47,279 bases of DNA from Condylostoma magnum (lineage: Eukaryota > Ciliophora > Heterotrichea > Heterotrichida > Condylostomatidae): assembly GCA_920105805.1 (NCBI GenBank), contig CAKKTI010000139.1, positions 1 through 47,279 on the forward strand. The letters run 5' to 3'. Shown in pieces: positions 1 through 10,032 of the stretch (position 1 is its first letter; each line of letters opens with the position of its first letter). The notes under the pieces are model-generated. The model was not told the DNA's origin and did no database searches. It saw only the letters and a program-made list of their open reading frames with translations. The translations under genes were made by a program, and so were the position numbers.

Positions 1-474
1 ATTAAAACTGCTTTCAATTCATTATTAAATAAGTATAATTTATTAAGCTAAAGAATAAATAAGTTGTCCTAGAACTGAAACATAAAGCTAAAGTTTAGTG
101 CATTCTTTATGCTGAGAAATTATATACAGTAATAGCAAATTATTGAAAAGTTTAAATATCTTACTGTTTTAATAAACATCATTGAAAAGTAGAAATAGTA
201 AAATTAAAATTATGCATTGAAACTCTTATAATGCTAAAGTACTAGAAAGTTATCAATTGTGAATCAACATTTACTCAATTTATTCATTATATTACAACAG
301 AAGTATAAGAGAACTCTATAGTTTTACTGGGATAAATACAAGAATTAAGAATAACTATCTTTTAACATGAACTTCTCATAATGTGTTTCCTAATTCTACA
401 AATCATTTCCAAGCTCCCAAGATAGTCTTTATATAAATGACCCACAATGAAGTACATCAGACTCCTAGATTAAC
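1..474. other. AT-rich stretch with no recognisable gene
   Basis: Very AT-rich sequence with no convincing reading frame on either strand when read with TAR as Gln and TGA as Trp. TGA (and TCA for the reverse strand) recurs in all frames. It probably holds the upstream region of the coiled-coil gene that starts at 475. No tRNA-like T-arm or other RNA motif was seen. Confidence 0.5.
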
Positions 475-1654
475 ATGAATTTTTCTATTTTAGAAGGCTC
501 GGATGATAGTTCTTCCTAAAAAACATTGATTGATATTATTGTAGAAGCAAATAATAATAGAAAAGTGCCATTTTATCCCCCAAAAACTAAACAGAACATA
601 AACACGGTTAGACTAGGACAATAGAGTATATATTCATAAAAACATAAAAATAGAAAAGATCTTTAAATACAGCAAAAAGCTCCGCATCAAAGGCGACTTG
701 AATATGCTTAGAAATTAAAACAACGCAGATAAAACAAAGCCTAATACCGATAAAATACAAAGAAACTTATAGTAAAACTTGACAAAATAATTCAGAGAAG
801 ATTGAAGTTTACTGTTATCCAGCTCAGGAATATAAGAAAATAAGTTAACCGAAGATAACAATATGCAGTTGAAAAGATTTTCGATGTTTTTCAATAAAAA
901 CTGAGGCAGAGTTACCAAAAAATGTACTTAATTTTTAGTTATTAAAATGATAAATATTAAGCATAATTCTCTAACTGATTCTACTGCTGGACTCTTAGAA
1001 GCACAGCGAAAGTAAAAGATTGCAGACAGAGAAGCCATTATACTAAGCAATCGTATACGCTTATTATAGTAGTAATACAGTAGATAATAATAATAATTGT
1101 AACAAACGAGATAAAAGGCATTAGATGTTTTATGCAAAAAGAAGAGAATTTAGAAAAGAATTAAATTAAAGAGAGCAGTGTCTGAGATGAGATAAAGGTA
1201 ATTGAGTTCTGCAAGAGATAAAATTAATAATGTAAGAAAATAAAGATACATCCAGCGATTAGATATTGCTCATGCTATTCTATGGCATAAATAGAAGAAA
1301 TGCTTAAAAATCAAACAAGAAAAAAAGCAATTACAGGTTTACAAGTAATAAAATGAAAAGAGAATTCATTAGATAAATGTTGCTAAGAAAGAAGTTATAA
1401 GAGCCACTTCTATGTAAAGAACAGAACGGTTACAAAAGATTAAGCATCAAAACAAGCAATAGGCATAATACTAGTACTTGAAAAAGGTTGAGAATACTAA
1501 TAAAAAGAGATATTTAACTGAGAAATAGATTGTAGATATGGAGTAATTGGAACTTGAACTTATTTAAAAGTTATAAAATACACAACAGGCCTAAATGTAA
1601 GCAGCATAGGATTTACAAGAAGTAATAGCTATCAATCCACTAGAAAATGTTTAG
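475..1654 (+). CDS. basic Gln/Lys-rich coiled-coil protein, one short intron
   Basis: Unrecognised protein of about 380 residues. The start ATG at 475 is the first Met after an in-frame TGA at 448. The first exon encodes a short acidic start (MNFSILEGSDD) and then Arg/Lys/Gln-rich sequence. The frame then changes, and the downstream part from about 941 is a long charged helix with many Gln residues encoded by TAA/TAG. A 28-nt GT-AG intron at 911-938 (GTTACC...TTTTAG) would join the two frames exactly. The end is taken as TAG 1652-1654 after ...INPLENV; TAA at 1664 is an alternative. Composition suggests a cytoskeletal or ciliary coiled coil, but no family is recognised. In-frame UAR codons are abundant. 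Confidence 0.62.
911..938 (+). other. putative 28-nt spliceosomal intron
   Basis: Begins GTTACC, ends TTTTAG and is almost pure A/T. Its removal restores one frame between the two clearly coding halves of the 475-1654 gene (...KLRQ to IIKMINIK...). Its length is not a multiple of three, which is why the frame break shows. No RNA evidence is available. Heterotrich relatives are known for 15-16 nt introns, so 28 nt would be long for that group. Confidence 0.4.
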
Positions 1655-2004
1655 ATAATATGTTAAAACTTAATTTATATAATAGTTTCCTTATAATATT
1701 TTAATGCTCTATATAGTCATTTTATACTAGATTCAGATGACAGTTTTATAATTCATCTTTGAATAAACTTTAATCTAAGTCAAATGTATTTATATAAAGT
1801 TTTATTGACTATCTCTTTCTAATATTACATGTATTATAAAAGGGAGATATATAAACTGAATCAGGTAATTCAAAACAACTAAATTTAACTAAACTAAGCA
1901 GAGTCTTTAACTTGACTTTCTGTGAATACTTGAAAAATATTCTTTAACAATGAGCAATGAAAGCTTCTTAAAGATCAACAAGTAAATCAGTAGTAGTATT
2001 AGAA

Positions 2005-2358
2005 CTAAAGTAAATAAGCAAGAGCATATAAATCAGCTTTAGCATCATTAATAGTATCAATAATAGCTAAAGCATTAAAATATTAATCAACTTCAATTTT
2101 AGCTTAAACATCAGCAAGAGCTTCAAGTTGACTACAGCCGTGTATACCTATATTAAGAAAATTGTAGCTATCCAAACTGGCATCGGAATTCAGATCACCT
2201 ACAACATCAAGTAGAAATTTAAGCACTTCGGTGAGTTTAGCCTAAAACTTGCATCTAAAACTCCTCCAGCTAAGCTTTAGTTTGGATTTGTAATTGCTAT
2301 GGTTGTTTCTAAAAGAATTAGTATAAGATAGTTGCAAATTAATTTATAATATGGGCAT
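2005..2358 (-). CDS. small unknown protein (about 117 aa)
   Basis: Reverse-strand open frame from ATG at 2358 to TAG at 2007-2005. The N-terminal third is basic and Ser/Asn-rich. The C-terminal two thirds are a well-mixed, Ala/Leu/Asp-rich helical sequence (LEALADVQAKIEVDQY, LAIIDTINDAKADLYALAYLL). The last 26 codons contain no TAA/TAG/TGA, which supports the chosen stop. The opposite strand is also open here but its translation is less protein-like. The start codon lies 34 nt from the ATG of the divergent small gene at 2393. No family was recognised. Confidence 0.48.
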
Positions 2359-2392
2359 TTACACGCTTTTATGCAAAAATGATTCGTTTTAA

Positions 2393-2647
2393 ATGAAATT
2401 CTAATATTTTGAATTTGATGGATTAGCTACTCAAGAGTTACAGCATAGTGTTATTAGTATTATCTAGTAATGCAATTCGAACTTAGATTTGCCTTAGTAT
2501 TAAACATTACTAAATAAAATTGATACTGTTTTTCCTAAATGCCGCTAAAGTTTGAAATTTAGTCAATTGTGTTTAAACCATTATTATTAATAAGGCTAGA
2601 ATGAAATACAGCTTTATAATGCATATAAATATACTTTTAGAACATGA
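2393..2647 (+). CDS. small unknown protein (84 aa)
   Basis: Forward frame starting MKFQYFEFDGLATQEL and ending ...AYKYTFRT before TGA 2645-2647. Composition is balanced (Leu, Gln, Asn, Cys) and does not look like random AT-rich translation. The frame is also open upstream to another ATG at 2351, but that start would overlap the divergent gene, so 2393 is preferred. No known domain is recognised. Confidence 0.45.
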
Positions 2648-3060
2648 ATAAAAGCAGTTTAAACATATTAGGCATTTATTAAATCTATGCATGATTTTTA
2701 TAAGTCATAGTAAATGAAATAGTTTACTTTTATATTATGATAAATAATTCTTGTTATTAAGAAATTACTAGATTATGATTAAATATAGTTTCTTTACAAG
2801 TTAAATAATTATTAACTATTATAAAATAAATGCTTTGATAAGTTTTATTATTATAGAATCAATCATTATAAACACAAAATTACGAAGGGTAAGCAGTTTC
2901 AGGATTTTCACGACCGACTTTATATTAGTATACTCTCCTTATACAAAGACTCTAAATACTTAATAACAACACTAAAAGTGAATACATGAGGGGTTTTTTC
3001 TTTATTATATATTTGATATATAAAGTAGTACTTTTATAGTTAAATTTAACTTATTACAAA
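2648..3060. other. intergenic, AT-rich, no gene seen
   Basis: About 410 bases between the small gene ending at 2647 and the coiled-coil start at 3061. All frames are broken by TGA/TCA. A slightly GC-richer patch near 2885-2925 does not fold into a tRNA as read by eye. The stretch just before 3061 is T/A-rich and may hold the promoter of the downstream gene. Confidence 0.45.
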
Positions 3061-4479
3061 ATGGAGTAATACGCTCTTGATATAAACAATAAAAGAATAA
3101 AATAGGCAATGCATATTTTAGCAATTGATTAAGAGGAGCTAATAAAGTATGAACTAAAACACTTTTAAAATCCATAAATAACAGAAGAAATAGCTAATCT
3201 TAGATATAAATATCATAACAAAAAGATTAAAGATACTGTTCGTATAATAGGATAGACCTTATAAGAGTTAAACAATAATAAAACCACTAGAAATAACTCC
3301 ACAGGTTCTATAATAACTGATACAGATAATTATCCATATATACAATCCTTAATGTAATCATAAGAGTTTAAATTTTAAAAAGAAAAGGATTTCTAGAAGA
3401 AGAGAGTTATAAGTACTTAGCACAATATATAAAGATCAAATAAATTGTGAAAGCATATAAAACTAAAAGATTCTAGAGCCTTTTATGCCCAAAATTACAA
3501 AGAGAACTAAATAAGAGAAAATCTATCAAGATTTTAAAAGTTCTATTCTAAAACATAAGAAAACAAAGAGAAACTCAAGTAAGAATAAGCATAGCATGAT
3601 TAAAAAATGCATTTTAAGATGCTAAAAGCCTTAAAAGAAACGGAAGATAGGGGAAATAATATAAAGAAGCAACGAATTTAGGAGCTATAATAAAGAGCAG
3701 AGTAAGAATAAATCAAATAATAAAGTATAAACAGAGCTAAATCTATTAATGAAAAGCAATTTGAGTAAGCAATGCTAGATAAGCTGCAAGAGATTCAATA
3801 GAAAATGGAGTAAACTGATAAAGCATATAAAAGTAATCTGGCTTTAAAATCCTAAAATGCTAAAAAATGGACTAATAAAGCTTAATTCGGATTAAAAAAG
3901 TATAAAGATAGTTAAAATAATGGTGAAATCCAAAAAATGTTGCAAATTATTACGAAATAAAATAACGTTAAATAGTAAAAAGCAAAATTAGCAGAGATGT
4001 AATAAGTAAAAGCAATGCAGTAACGTCAAAAGCATGAATAACGTTTACAAGAAGCAAAGTAAAAGATTGTTGAAAAGGAGTAAAAGTAGTAGGAACGTTA
4101 ATAAATCATTGAAAGAAAAATACAAAGCTCTAAGCAAATCATCCGTAAAAAGAAGAAAGATTAAAGTAACGAAATTATGCTGAAAAGAGAGTTATAAAGA
4201 CTCAAAGAATAAGATATATCAATAAAGGTAAATAGAGCTCGCCGGCTTTAAGATTTAAAACGCAATGAAATACTTGAAAAATACACTCAAAATACCTAAA
4301 GAATAGAGAGAATGCGGTAGGACAAAGAGGCCTTACTAAAAAAGCAGAGATTTTACTCAATACAAGCAATGCGAGAAAAAGAGTAAAGTAAAGAGTTAAT
4401 TGCATTGCTAAATAGAAGCCCTAAATCGAGAAATGTGAAGTAAAGATTGAAATCTATGCATATTGAAGAATCTATATAG
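3061..4479 (+). CDS. long coiled-coil protein (about 472 aa)
   Basis: The ATG at 3061 opens a frame with dozens of in-frame TAA/TAG codons read as Gln and one TGA read as Trp (KLWKHIK). The protein is Lys/Glu/Gln-rich and almost entirely helical from about residue 120, with heptad-like stretches such as QRLQEAKQKIVEKEQ. Such proteins are typical of basal bodies and the ciliate cortex, but no orthologue can be named. The stop is TAG 4477-4479 or, equally possible, TAA 4441-4443. With no stop at TAR the frame would continue to TGA 4522, overlapping the convergent gene. The tail lies 8 nt from the stop of that gene. Confidence 0.75.
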
Positions 4480-4487
4480 ATTAATGA

Positions 4488-5837
4488 CTACTTTTTCCTT
4501 AAATATCCTTCTCTAATCATCTGATTTATCTGTGCTCCCATACTCCCTAGATCTTCCTATAATTTAACAACTTCTCTTTCTAACTGCTAATTTAAATCAT
4601 TCAATGCGTCAATTTCAGCTTGATATACTTTTACATCTTTGATTGAAGATGTCAATTGCAATCGTTCAGTTTCTAGTTCATTTATTCTGAAACTCATAGA
4701 TTCCACTAAAGCTCGTTCTTATAGACTTGCTCCCTCAGTTTTGTAGTGCTCTAAATTACGCTGTAAATCTGACAGTCTCCTTACTTCCTAATACATTTTC
4801 TCACGCTCCATTTTACACTATTCATGAAGACTTTTTTCTTTTGCTAGTTCTGATTTTAAGTCTTTTATATCATGCATTGATCTCTTTTGTACTATTTATT
4901 TCTCTGTTCTTGAGTCTTCTAGTTCTTAGTGAAGTTTTTTGTTTTAAGCTAGAATATCTTATAATTGTAACTCTTATTTGTTATACTTGTCTTTCATTTC
5001 TGCTTGCTCGTTAATAGTTAATCTAATTGATTCTTTTAAGTTGTTATACTCGATTCTTAATAAATTTTCGTTTGATTTGCTTTCTTATAGCTTTTAATCA
5101 TAGTCTTTATTATCTTATTGTAATTTGTTTACTTATACCTGTAATTGTTTTATTTATTAAAGCTTTACAGCTTATTGTCGTATTTGTTATTATAGCTCTA
5201 TTATCTAGTCCTCTAGTTCTTTTTTCTAACATTCTAGATTATATTTGTCTTTTATTTATTTTCTACTTTCCTCTACCTCATCTTCTCTTGATGCCAAATC
5301 TTAGATTAATGATTCCTTTTAGTATTTTAATTACTTGATTTTTTCCTTTAGCTCACTGTTTTCCCGTGCACTTTAGTCTAATGACTCTGATATAACATTT
5401 GTTCTTTATTAATACATTTCATTATCATTTCTTAATTTAGTGACTTATTTTTATAATTATTCATAGTCGCTTTTCTCGTATATTTGATTAGCTACTTCTG
5501 TTATCTCTTAATCTTCTTTTATCTTATTGTCTCAAATATGCTGAGAAATTGTTATTAGTTGCTGTATTAGTAATTACTCCTCTTAAGAGAAGTCTTGTTA
5601 TTTTCTGACTGATTTAAGACAGTCTATTGCCTTGTCTCTTGGGAATGCTTTAGGCAATGGATCGCTTTCTTTAAATGCTATAATATCTGTGTAAGGATCA
5701 TCTGATATATATAATAGCTCCTGGTATTTATCAGCTAAACCCTTTAATTTCTCATTTTCATGCTTAAATTTGAGCATATCGCTTTGTAAATCACCATATT
5801 CTTGCATTGTCAAAGTTATTGAATCTTCGTCAGTCAT
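4488..5837 (-). CDS. long coiled-coil protein (about 449 aa)
   Basis: Reverse-strand gene starting MTDEDSITLTMQEYGDLQ. The N-terminus is acidic. A short non-coiled segment with several Pro (DPYTDIIAFKESDPLPKAF) follows at about residues 45-75, then about 350 residues of continuous coiled coil rich in Glu, Lys and Gln. One in-frame TGA reads as Trp (QHIWDNK). The last 22 codons before TAG 4490-4488 have no TAR/TGA and write Gln as CAG, marking a real C-terminus (...YLRKK). It is probably a cytoskeletal or centriolar coiled coil; family unknown. Confidence 0.77.
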
Positions 5838-6126
5838 TATTATAATAAATTGTAGGTATTAAAAAACATTGACTAAATAGTTTGCTAAAGAATTTGATGT
5901 ATGTCCCATAGATTAATAGAGATAATATTGAATTAGTCTTTAATAAGCCTAATAAGAAGAATCTTTAATGAAATTGAGTACTTATAAAATTGTATAGTAA
6001 TTTTCTGTTTAATATAATTTACACTAAAGCTAATATAAACTAAATAATAATTAAGTTCACATTTATTCAATAAACCCTAAATTAGTTGTTAATTTTGAGC
6101 AATTTGATTTTAGCCAATTATAAAAA

Positions 6127-6504
6127 ATGAAGAAATAAATATATCGACTATTTTCTCGATATTTTGTAAATCAGGTATAATAGTCATTACACTCGTTATT
6201 TAATCCAATTGAGCTTAAAGTAGTAAATGAATTGTAAAACTAACCCTAGGAGAGCATGGAACTGTTTAAAATTCTGATAGTGTCTGATTAGTTTGATGGT
6301 ATATCTAAGCATTAAAGGTATAACATGATCTAGCAAAGTCTAAATAGCTTTTAATAGTTAAATACAGGATATACTATAAATATAATTGCTAAAACTCCCG
6401 AAGAATGATATGAAGACAAAATCAGTAAAAAGACTAAAGGTTATTTTAAAAAGAATATTGAGAAAAAGCAATTAAAAGTAGATTTAACTAGATTATTCAT
6501 GTGA
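6127..6504 (+). CDS. BolA family protein, probably mitochondrial
   Basis: BolA proteins work with monothiol glutaredoxins in iron-sulfur cluster trafficking. The 125-residue product has the family core in order: LFNPIELKVVNEL (strand 1), FKILIVSDQFDGIS, the helix HQRYNMIQQSL and the C-terminal INIIAKTPEEW signature. The Trp of TPEEW is encoded by TGA at 6406, strong evidence that UGA is Trp here. The N-terminus (MKKQIYRLFSRYF) is basic and amphipathic, like a mitochondrial presequence. A basic tail of about 30 residues follows the core. The canonical His of the RH loop is Tyr here (QRYN). The stop is TGA 6502-6504, with another TGA two codons later. Confidence 0.85.
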
Positions 6505-6669
6505 AACTGATAGAATGTTGTTTTGGTTATTTTAAAATATGCTTATTTATCATTATTTTATATTCAGCATCAACTATACCAAATAACTAACTAAACCTTT
6601 ATAAAACACTGATTTTTCTGATAATAACTTATTCCTACTATAAAAATATAAACTCCTTTCATCTTTATA

Positions 6670-7440
6670 ATGATTAAATCAGTTTATTCTACAAGATCAG
6701 CCACTCCAAATTAAACAAGGATCCATAAATAGCAAGCTTTATAGGCCTGTAGAATCTCTTAAAGTGCAACTCCCAGTTCACACCCTTATTACGGTAAAAT
6801 AAAGAAGAATAAATAACTATTGGAATACTCTCAATAATACTTAGGGGTAACTGATGGTAAAATTGGAATACTGTCATATAGAAAACCAATACCTGTACTT
6901 AATTCCTTAGACACATGCAAAAATATACCAATGTCCTCAATTAACTAATACAAGCCTCCCAAAACGTCCTCTAATTAAAAGAAGTAATTTGAATTCTACG
7001 ATAACTAGCAATTTTAGTTATTAAATTACCTAAACACTCTAGAAGACAAATAAGTGGAAACAGACCCATGACCAGTTGACAGTCAAAATATATATTTTAT
7101 AAACAAATACGTAAGGCCAAGGAAATTAAAGACATATAAAAAGGGCTTGGATAACAAAGACAAGGGAATTAAATTTCTTAATAGTCGATTTTTGAAGTTA
7201 CAACAACGTTTTAACAAATAGTCATAAGATTTCAGGAAAATAAAGCAATAAAGAGTTGGGATGAATGGGTGAAAACTAACATCTGGACTTAATAAAAGCA
7301 ACAACAAATCGTTTTCAGTAATGAAGCCTAAAATGCGAGTAAACAAAAAGCAGCTAAAAGTAATCAACCAAATCCACAACGATAAAGAAATTTACTTCAA
7401 TGAGGCTTATTTAAGTTTACTTGCCAAAAAGAACGAATAG
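6670..7440 (+). CDS. basic Ser/Asn/Lys-rich protein (256 aa), unknown
   Basis: Starts MIKSVYSTRSATPNQ and ends ...LSLLAKKNE at TAG 7438-7440. It is rich in Lys, Asn, Gln and Ser, with an aromatic/Pro segment in the middle (KPPKTSSNQ, TDPWPVDSQ). Two TGA codons are read as Trp. The last 53 codons contain no TAR/TGA and use CAA/CAG for Gln, so the stop is well supported. The stop lies 9 nt from that of the convergent cysteine-rich gene. It could be a microtubule- or cortex-associated protein, but there is no family evidence. Confidence 0.65.
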
Positions 7441-7449
7441 TGTAATGGT

Positions 7450-7980
7450 TTATAATTGTTTATGCAACTTTGTATAGTCAAATTTTTCCATGTTTCTATA
7501 ATTCGTCAATTGGTGTTGCAAATCAGGATGATTAATCACAAAGCATATTTTGCAGTATCTTGTCATAAAACAACTGACACAGTATCCAGCAGCTTCCCTT
7601 ATTTTGCAGATCTAGCATGTTATTGTCTCACTTGCTTTTCTTCTTTATTGTAAAACTTGCAGTCAGGTAAGCCTAACAGGGCTTTTTGGCTCCTCCGTTG
7701 TATTCTAGTTTTCACTACCAGTTAACTCGTTTATTTAGTCATTTTAAGATAAATCAATGTGATTTGATAGATCAAAGTTATCTGGTTCTTCAAATTATTA
7801 AAGTTAACCATCTGAAGCTTGGGAAATTGGAGAAAACTCGTATTATTAGTCTTTAAAGCTTTGCTTACTTTTCTGTGAATAGTTTGATTAGTTGATTTCT
7901 TGTGCAATATCAATTATTTCTGAAGGGTTGTTGTTGGGATCTTATATTTATTTACGATAGCCTTGGCAAAAGTTACCCAT
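7450..7980 (-). CDS. N-myristoylation-type protein with C-terminal Cys-rich zinc-binding module
   Basis: The 176-residue product starts MGNFCQGY. Gly2 with Cys5 is the pattern expected for N-myristoylation plus palmitoylation, so membrane attachment is likely. The middle is acidic, Gln/Asn-rich and probably disordered. The C-terminus has eight Cys plus His in paired spacing (CQICKIREAAGYC, CFMTRYCKIC, NHPDLQH), resembling a B-box or other small zinc module. The last 55 codons have no TAR/TGA and Gln is CAA, confirming the stop TAA 7452-7450. One TGA reads as Trp (LTWLQ). No named family. Confidence 0.7.
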
Positions 7981-8222
7981 TTAAGTTTATTCTAATAAAT
8001 AATTTTCCGTATTATGTAATGAAACTTGAGAACTTATGTAAATTCATTAAAAACTAGTATGGAAGTTTGCTTATATGTATAATTGTATATCTAAGAACTG
8101 TAAAATTGATTACATTTTTATCAAAAGGAAAATAATTATTTATCTTCTTAACTACATTGAATGATATTAATAAGTATTCCTCAAATAAAATTAAGATTCT
8201 TATGTACTAACAAATGCCTTTA

Positions 8223-9215
8223 CTAAACTAAATTTGCATTCTTTAATCTATACAAAAGTATATAAACTTCAAAGTCTTAAAGCCTTGCTTCCCCTATAGG
8301 TCTTACAATATTATCATCAATATGCACCCATCCTTACCCAGTTTTCAAAACAGTTGTGTAGTGTCCAGAATTAGCTGAATTTCCATGGTGCACAATAAAC
8401 CCCTGCAACTGATAACAAGGTGGTAACATTTACTTTTATTACACCATCATTTTCGTGCTTGGCATAACAAACTGCTTTGGTATAGAAAAATTCATAGGAA
8501 AACTCATAAGTCCTTATACCTTCACAGGCTATCCATTCTATATATCAAATCTATTAACTTGTATAATCAGAAAAGGTGAATAATTATCGACAAAGGCTTG
8601 TGATTAACACCTTACTGATTTTCCGTTTAACTTAAACTACTCGATTCTTTACTACCTCAAAGACTGACTCATTGCATCTGTTAAAGATTGCATTACAGAA
8701 ACCATTAAAACTGGCTCTTCCTGGTACGTAAGAAAGTTTTGTCCCTAAGCCCTGAATTCAGTGCATAATCGTAGTCCTATGATGTCATATAGAATTGATA
8801 TGCCTGTTATTCTATTAACTACAGTCGCATTCCTTCCTCTTACTTCTTGTCATTCATCATCGTGTTAGGACTAGGACCTTCTTCTAAGCTATTACAAATC
8901 GCTGTCTAGGCCACTTAGCATATATATTAGAAACTCACCTGCACATTATTAATGCAGGGCTTCTGGAGGGTATCCTAAAAATTGTTCTAGTAGATTGTAC
9001 ATTGTAGTACCCTTTTGCACAAGGGAGTGAGAGTTTAAGGATTCTTTTAACGACATGTAAAAGGGACCGCTTATTATAGATTATTCTAACAAATGCCTTA
9101 ATGGCCCAATCGAAGTTAGCATTTGCACCGTGGAGTTTAAAAAGCAAGCATTTCTAGGATTAGAGTACCCATTAGGCCGGTAATCTACTTAAATTGGAAG
9201 AGATTAGCACTCCAT
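8223..9215 (-). CDS. ubiquitin-specific protease (USP/UCH family)
   Basis: A cysteine protease of about 330 residues that removes ubiquitin. The Cys box is near the N-terminus (GYSNPRNACFLNSTVQML), with catalytic Cys in NACFLN. The usual GNTC is changed to RNAC, a mild deviation. The His box is clear near the C-terminus (GFIVHHGNSANSGHYTTVL), followed by WVHIDDN and the terminal YILLYRL strand. This is a minimal USP core with no extra domains. Trp in DDEWQE is TGA. The stop is TAG 8225-8223. The start ATG at 9215 lies 2 nt from the stop of the upstream same-strand gene. A 23-nt GT-AG intron could instead fuse the two, but the upstream stop has the stop-free C-terminal signature, which argues for separate genes. 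Confidence 0.85.
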
Positions 9216-9217
9216 TA

Positions 9218-9601
9218 TTACTTAATTATATACTTATTAACCAAATGTAAAACATCTCGTCCACAGAAGTAGATGAATATTGTTAGTCCAATAATAATTA
9301 GTACTCCAAGGAATATTGAATCTTTCCTGTTGGCTTCATATAAACGTTGTCTTCCTTCTTCTGTAGTTAGTTCGTTCAGATAGTTTTATATAAGTGCTCT
9401 ATCCTTAGCTTCTAATTACTGTAAAACCCTATTTTTTCTTTCCCCAGCTTACTAGGCAAAATTCTCATTAATAACTTAATCATCCTAGGGCACTTCTGCA
9501 TCATCGTCCTTTTTATGTATATCTTGAACAGAGGGCTATTGCATTCCCAGATAAATCAAAGGTAAGGATAGTATTCCTCCTGCTAGTATGTAGTACTCCA
9601 T
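9218..9601 (-). CDS. small protein with N- and C-terminal membrane segments (127 aa)
   Basis: Starts MEYYILAGGILSLPLIYLG, a hydrophobic segment that could be a signal peptide or anchor. A charged Asp/Glu/Gln/Lys-rich region with a short helix follows. A strong transmembrane segment lies near the C-terminus (LGVLIIIGLTIFIYFC). The last 54 codons before TAA 9220-9218 have no TAR/TGA, so the C-terminus is well defined. Topology suggests a tail-anchored or two-pass membrane protein of unknown function. It lies 2 nt upstream of the protease ORF, and its start is 6 nt from a divergent ATG. Confidence 0.6.
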
Positions 9602-9607
9602 AATAAA

Positions 9608-10018
9608 ATGTTACAAAGATATAAGCGTAAGCAAACAGGATAATATAACCAAAGATAACTTGATGAGATTTGAAATACATCTCAGTTAATAGTAACAAAG
9701 TACCATTCCTCATAGAAATAACTAACAGAGCTAGAAAAAGACTACTGTTACTATATACAGAAGAATATGTCAAGAACAGGTGGATTTTATATACTGCTTG
9801 CAGGGTTAGGATGATTATCAGCTGATTTCATTCCAATGATCCATGAGTCACGCTTCATGTACAAATTTCCTATAAGACTTGGAATTTCAGGTACATTTAT
9901 TTACATAGGTATACAAGAAATGAAGTCAAGAATACTAGAATTTCCTCTTCTAGACTAAGTGATAGCAAATGGGATAATAAAATATACCAAATGGATAGAA
10001 ATTAACAAAAATGATTAA
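9608..10018 (+). CDS. small membrane-associated protein (136 aa)
   Basis: Forward frame starting MLQRYKRKQTG. The first 50 residues are charged and Gln-rich. A hydrophobic segment (GGFYILLAGLGWLSADFI) and a second weaker one (LGISGTFIYIGI) follow. Two TGA codons read as Trp. The end is TAA 10016-10018 after a stop-free stretch of 18 codons. Met 54 (ATG 9767) is an alternative start, which would relieve the 6-nt spacing to the divergent gene. No family is recognised. The tail-to-tail neighbour is the RCC1 gene. Confidence 0.5.
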
Positions 10019-10032
10019 TAATGCATTAAAAT

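Noticed and set aside
1957-2412. Forward frame (starting MKASQRSTS) opposite the small reverse gene
   Set aside because: The reverse translation has a better amino-acid balance and a stop-free tail before its stop. The forward one looks like its shadow, rich in Ser/Ile/Asn from the complementary codons.
2880-2930. GC-richer patch considered as a tRNA or small RNA
   Set aside because: No acceptor-stem pairing and no GGTTCRA-type T-arm could be found on either strand.
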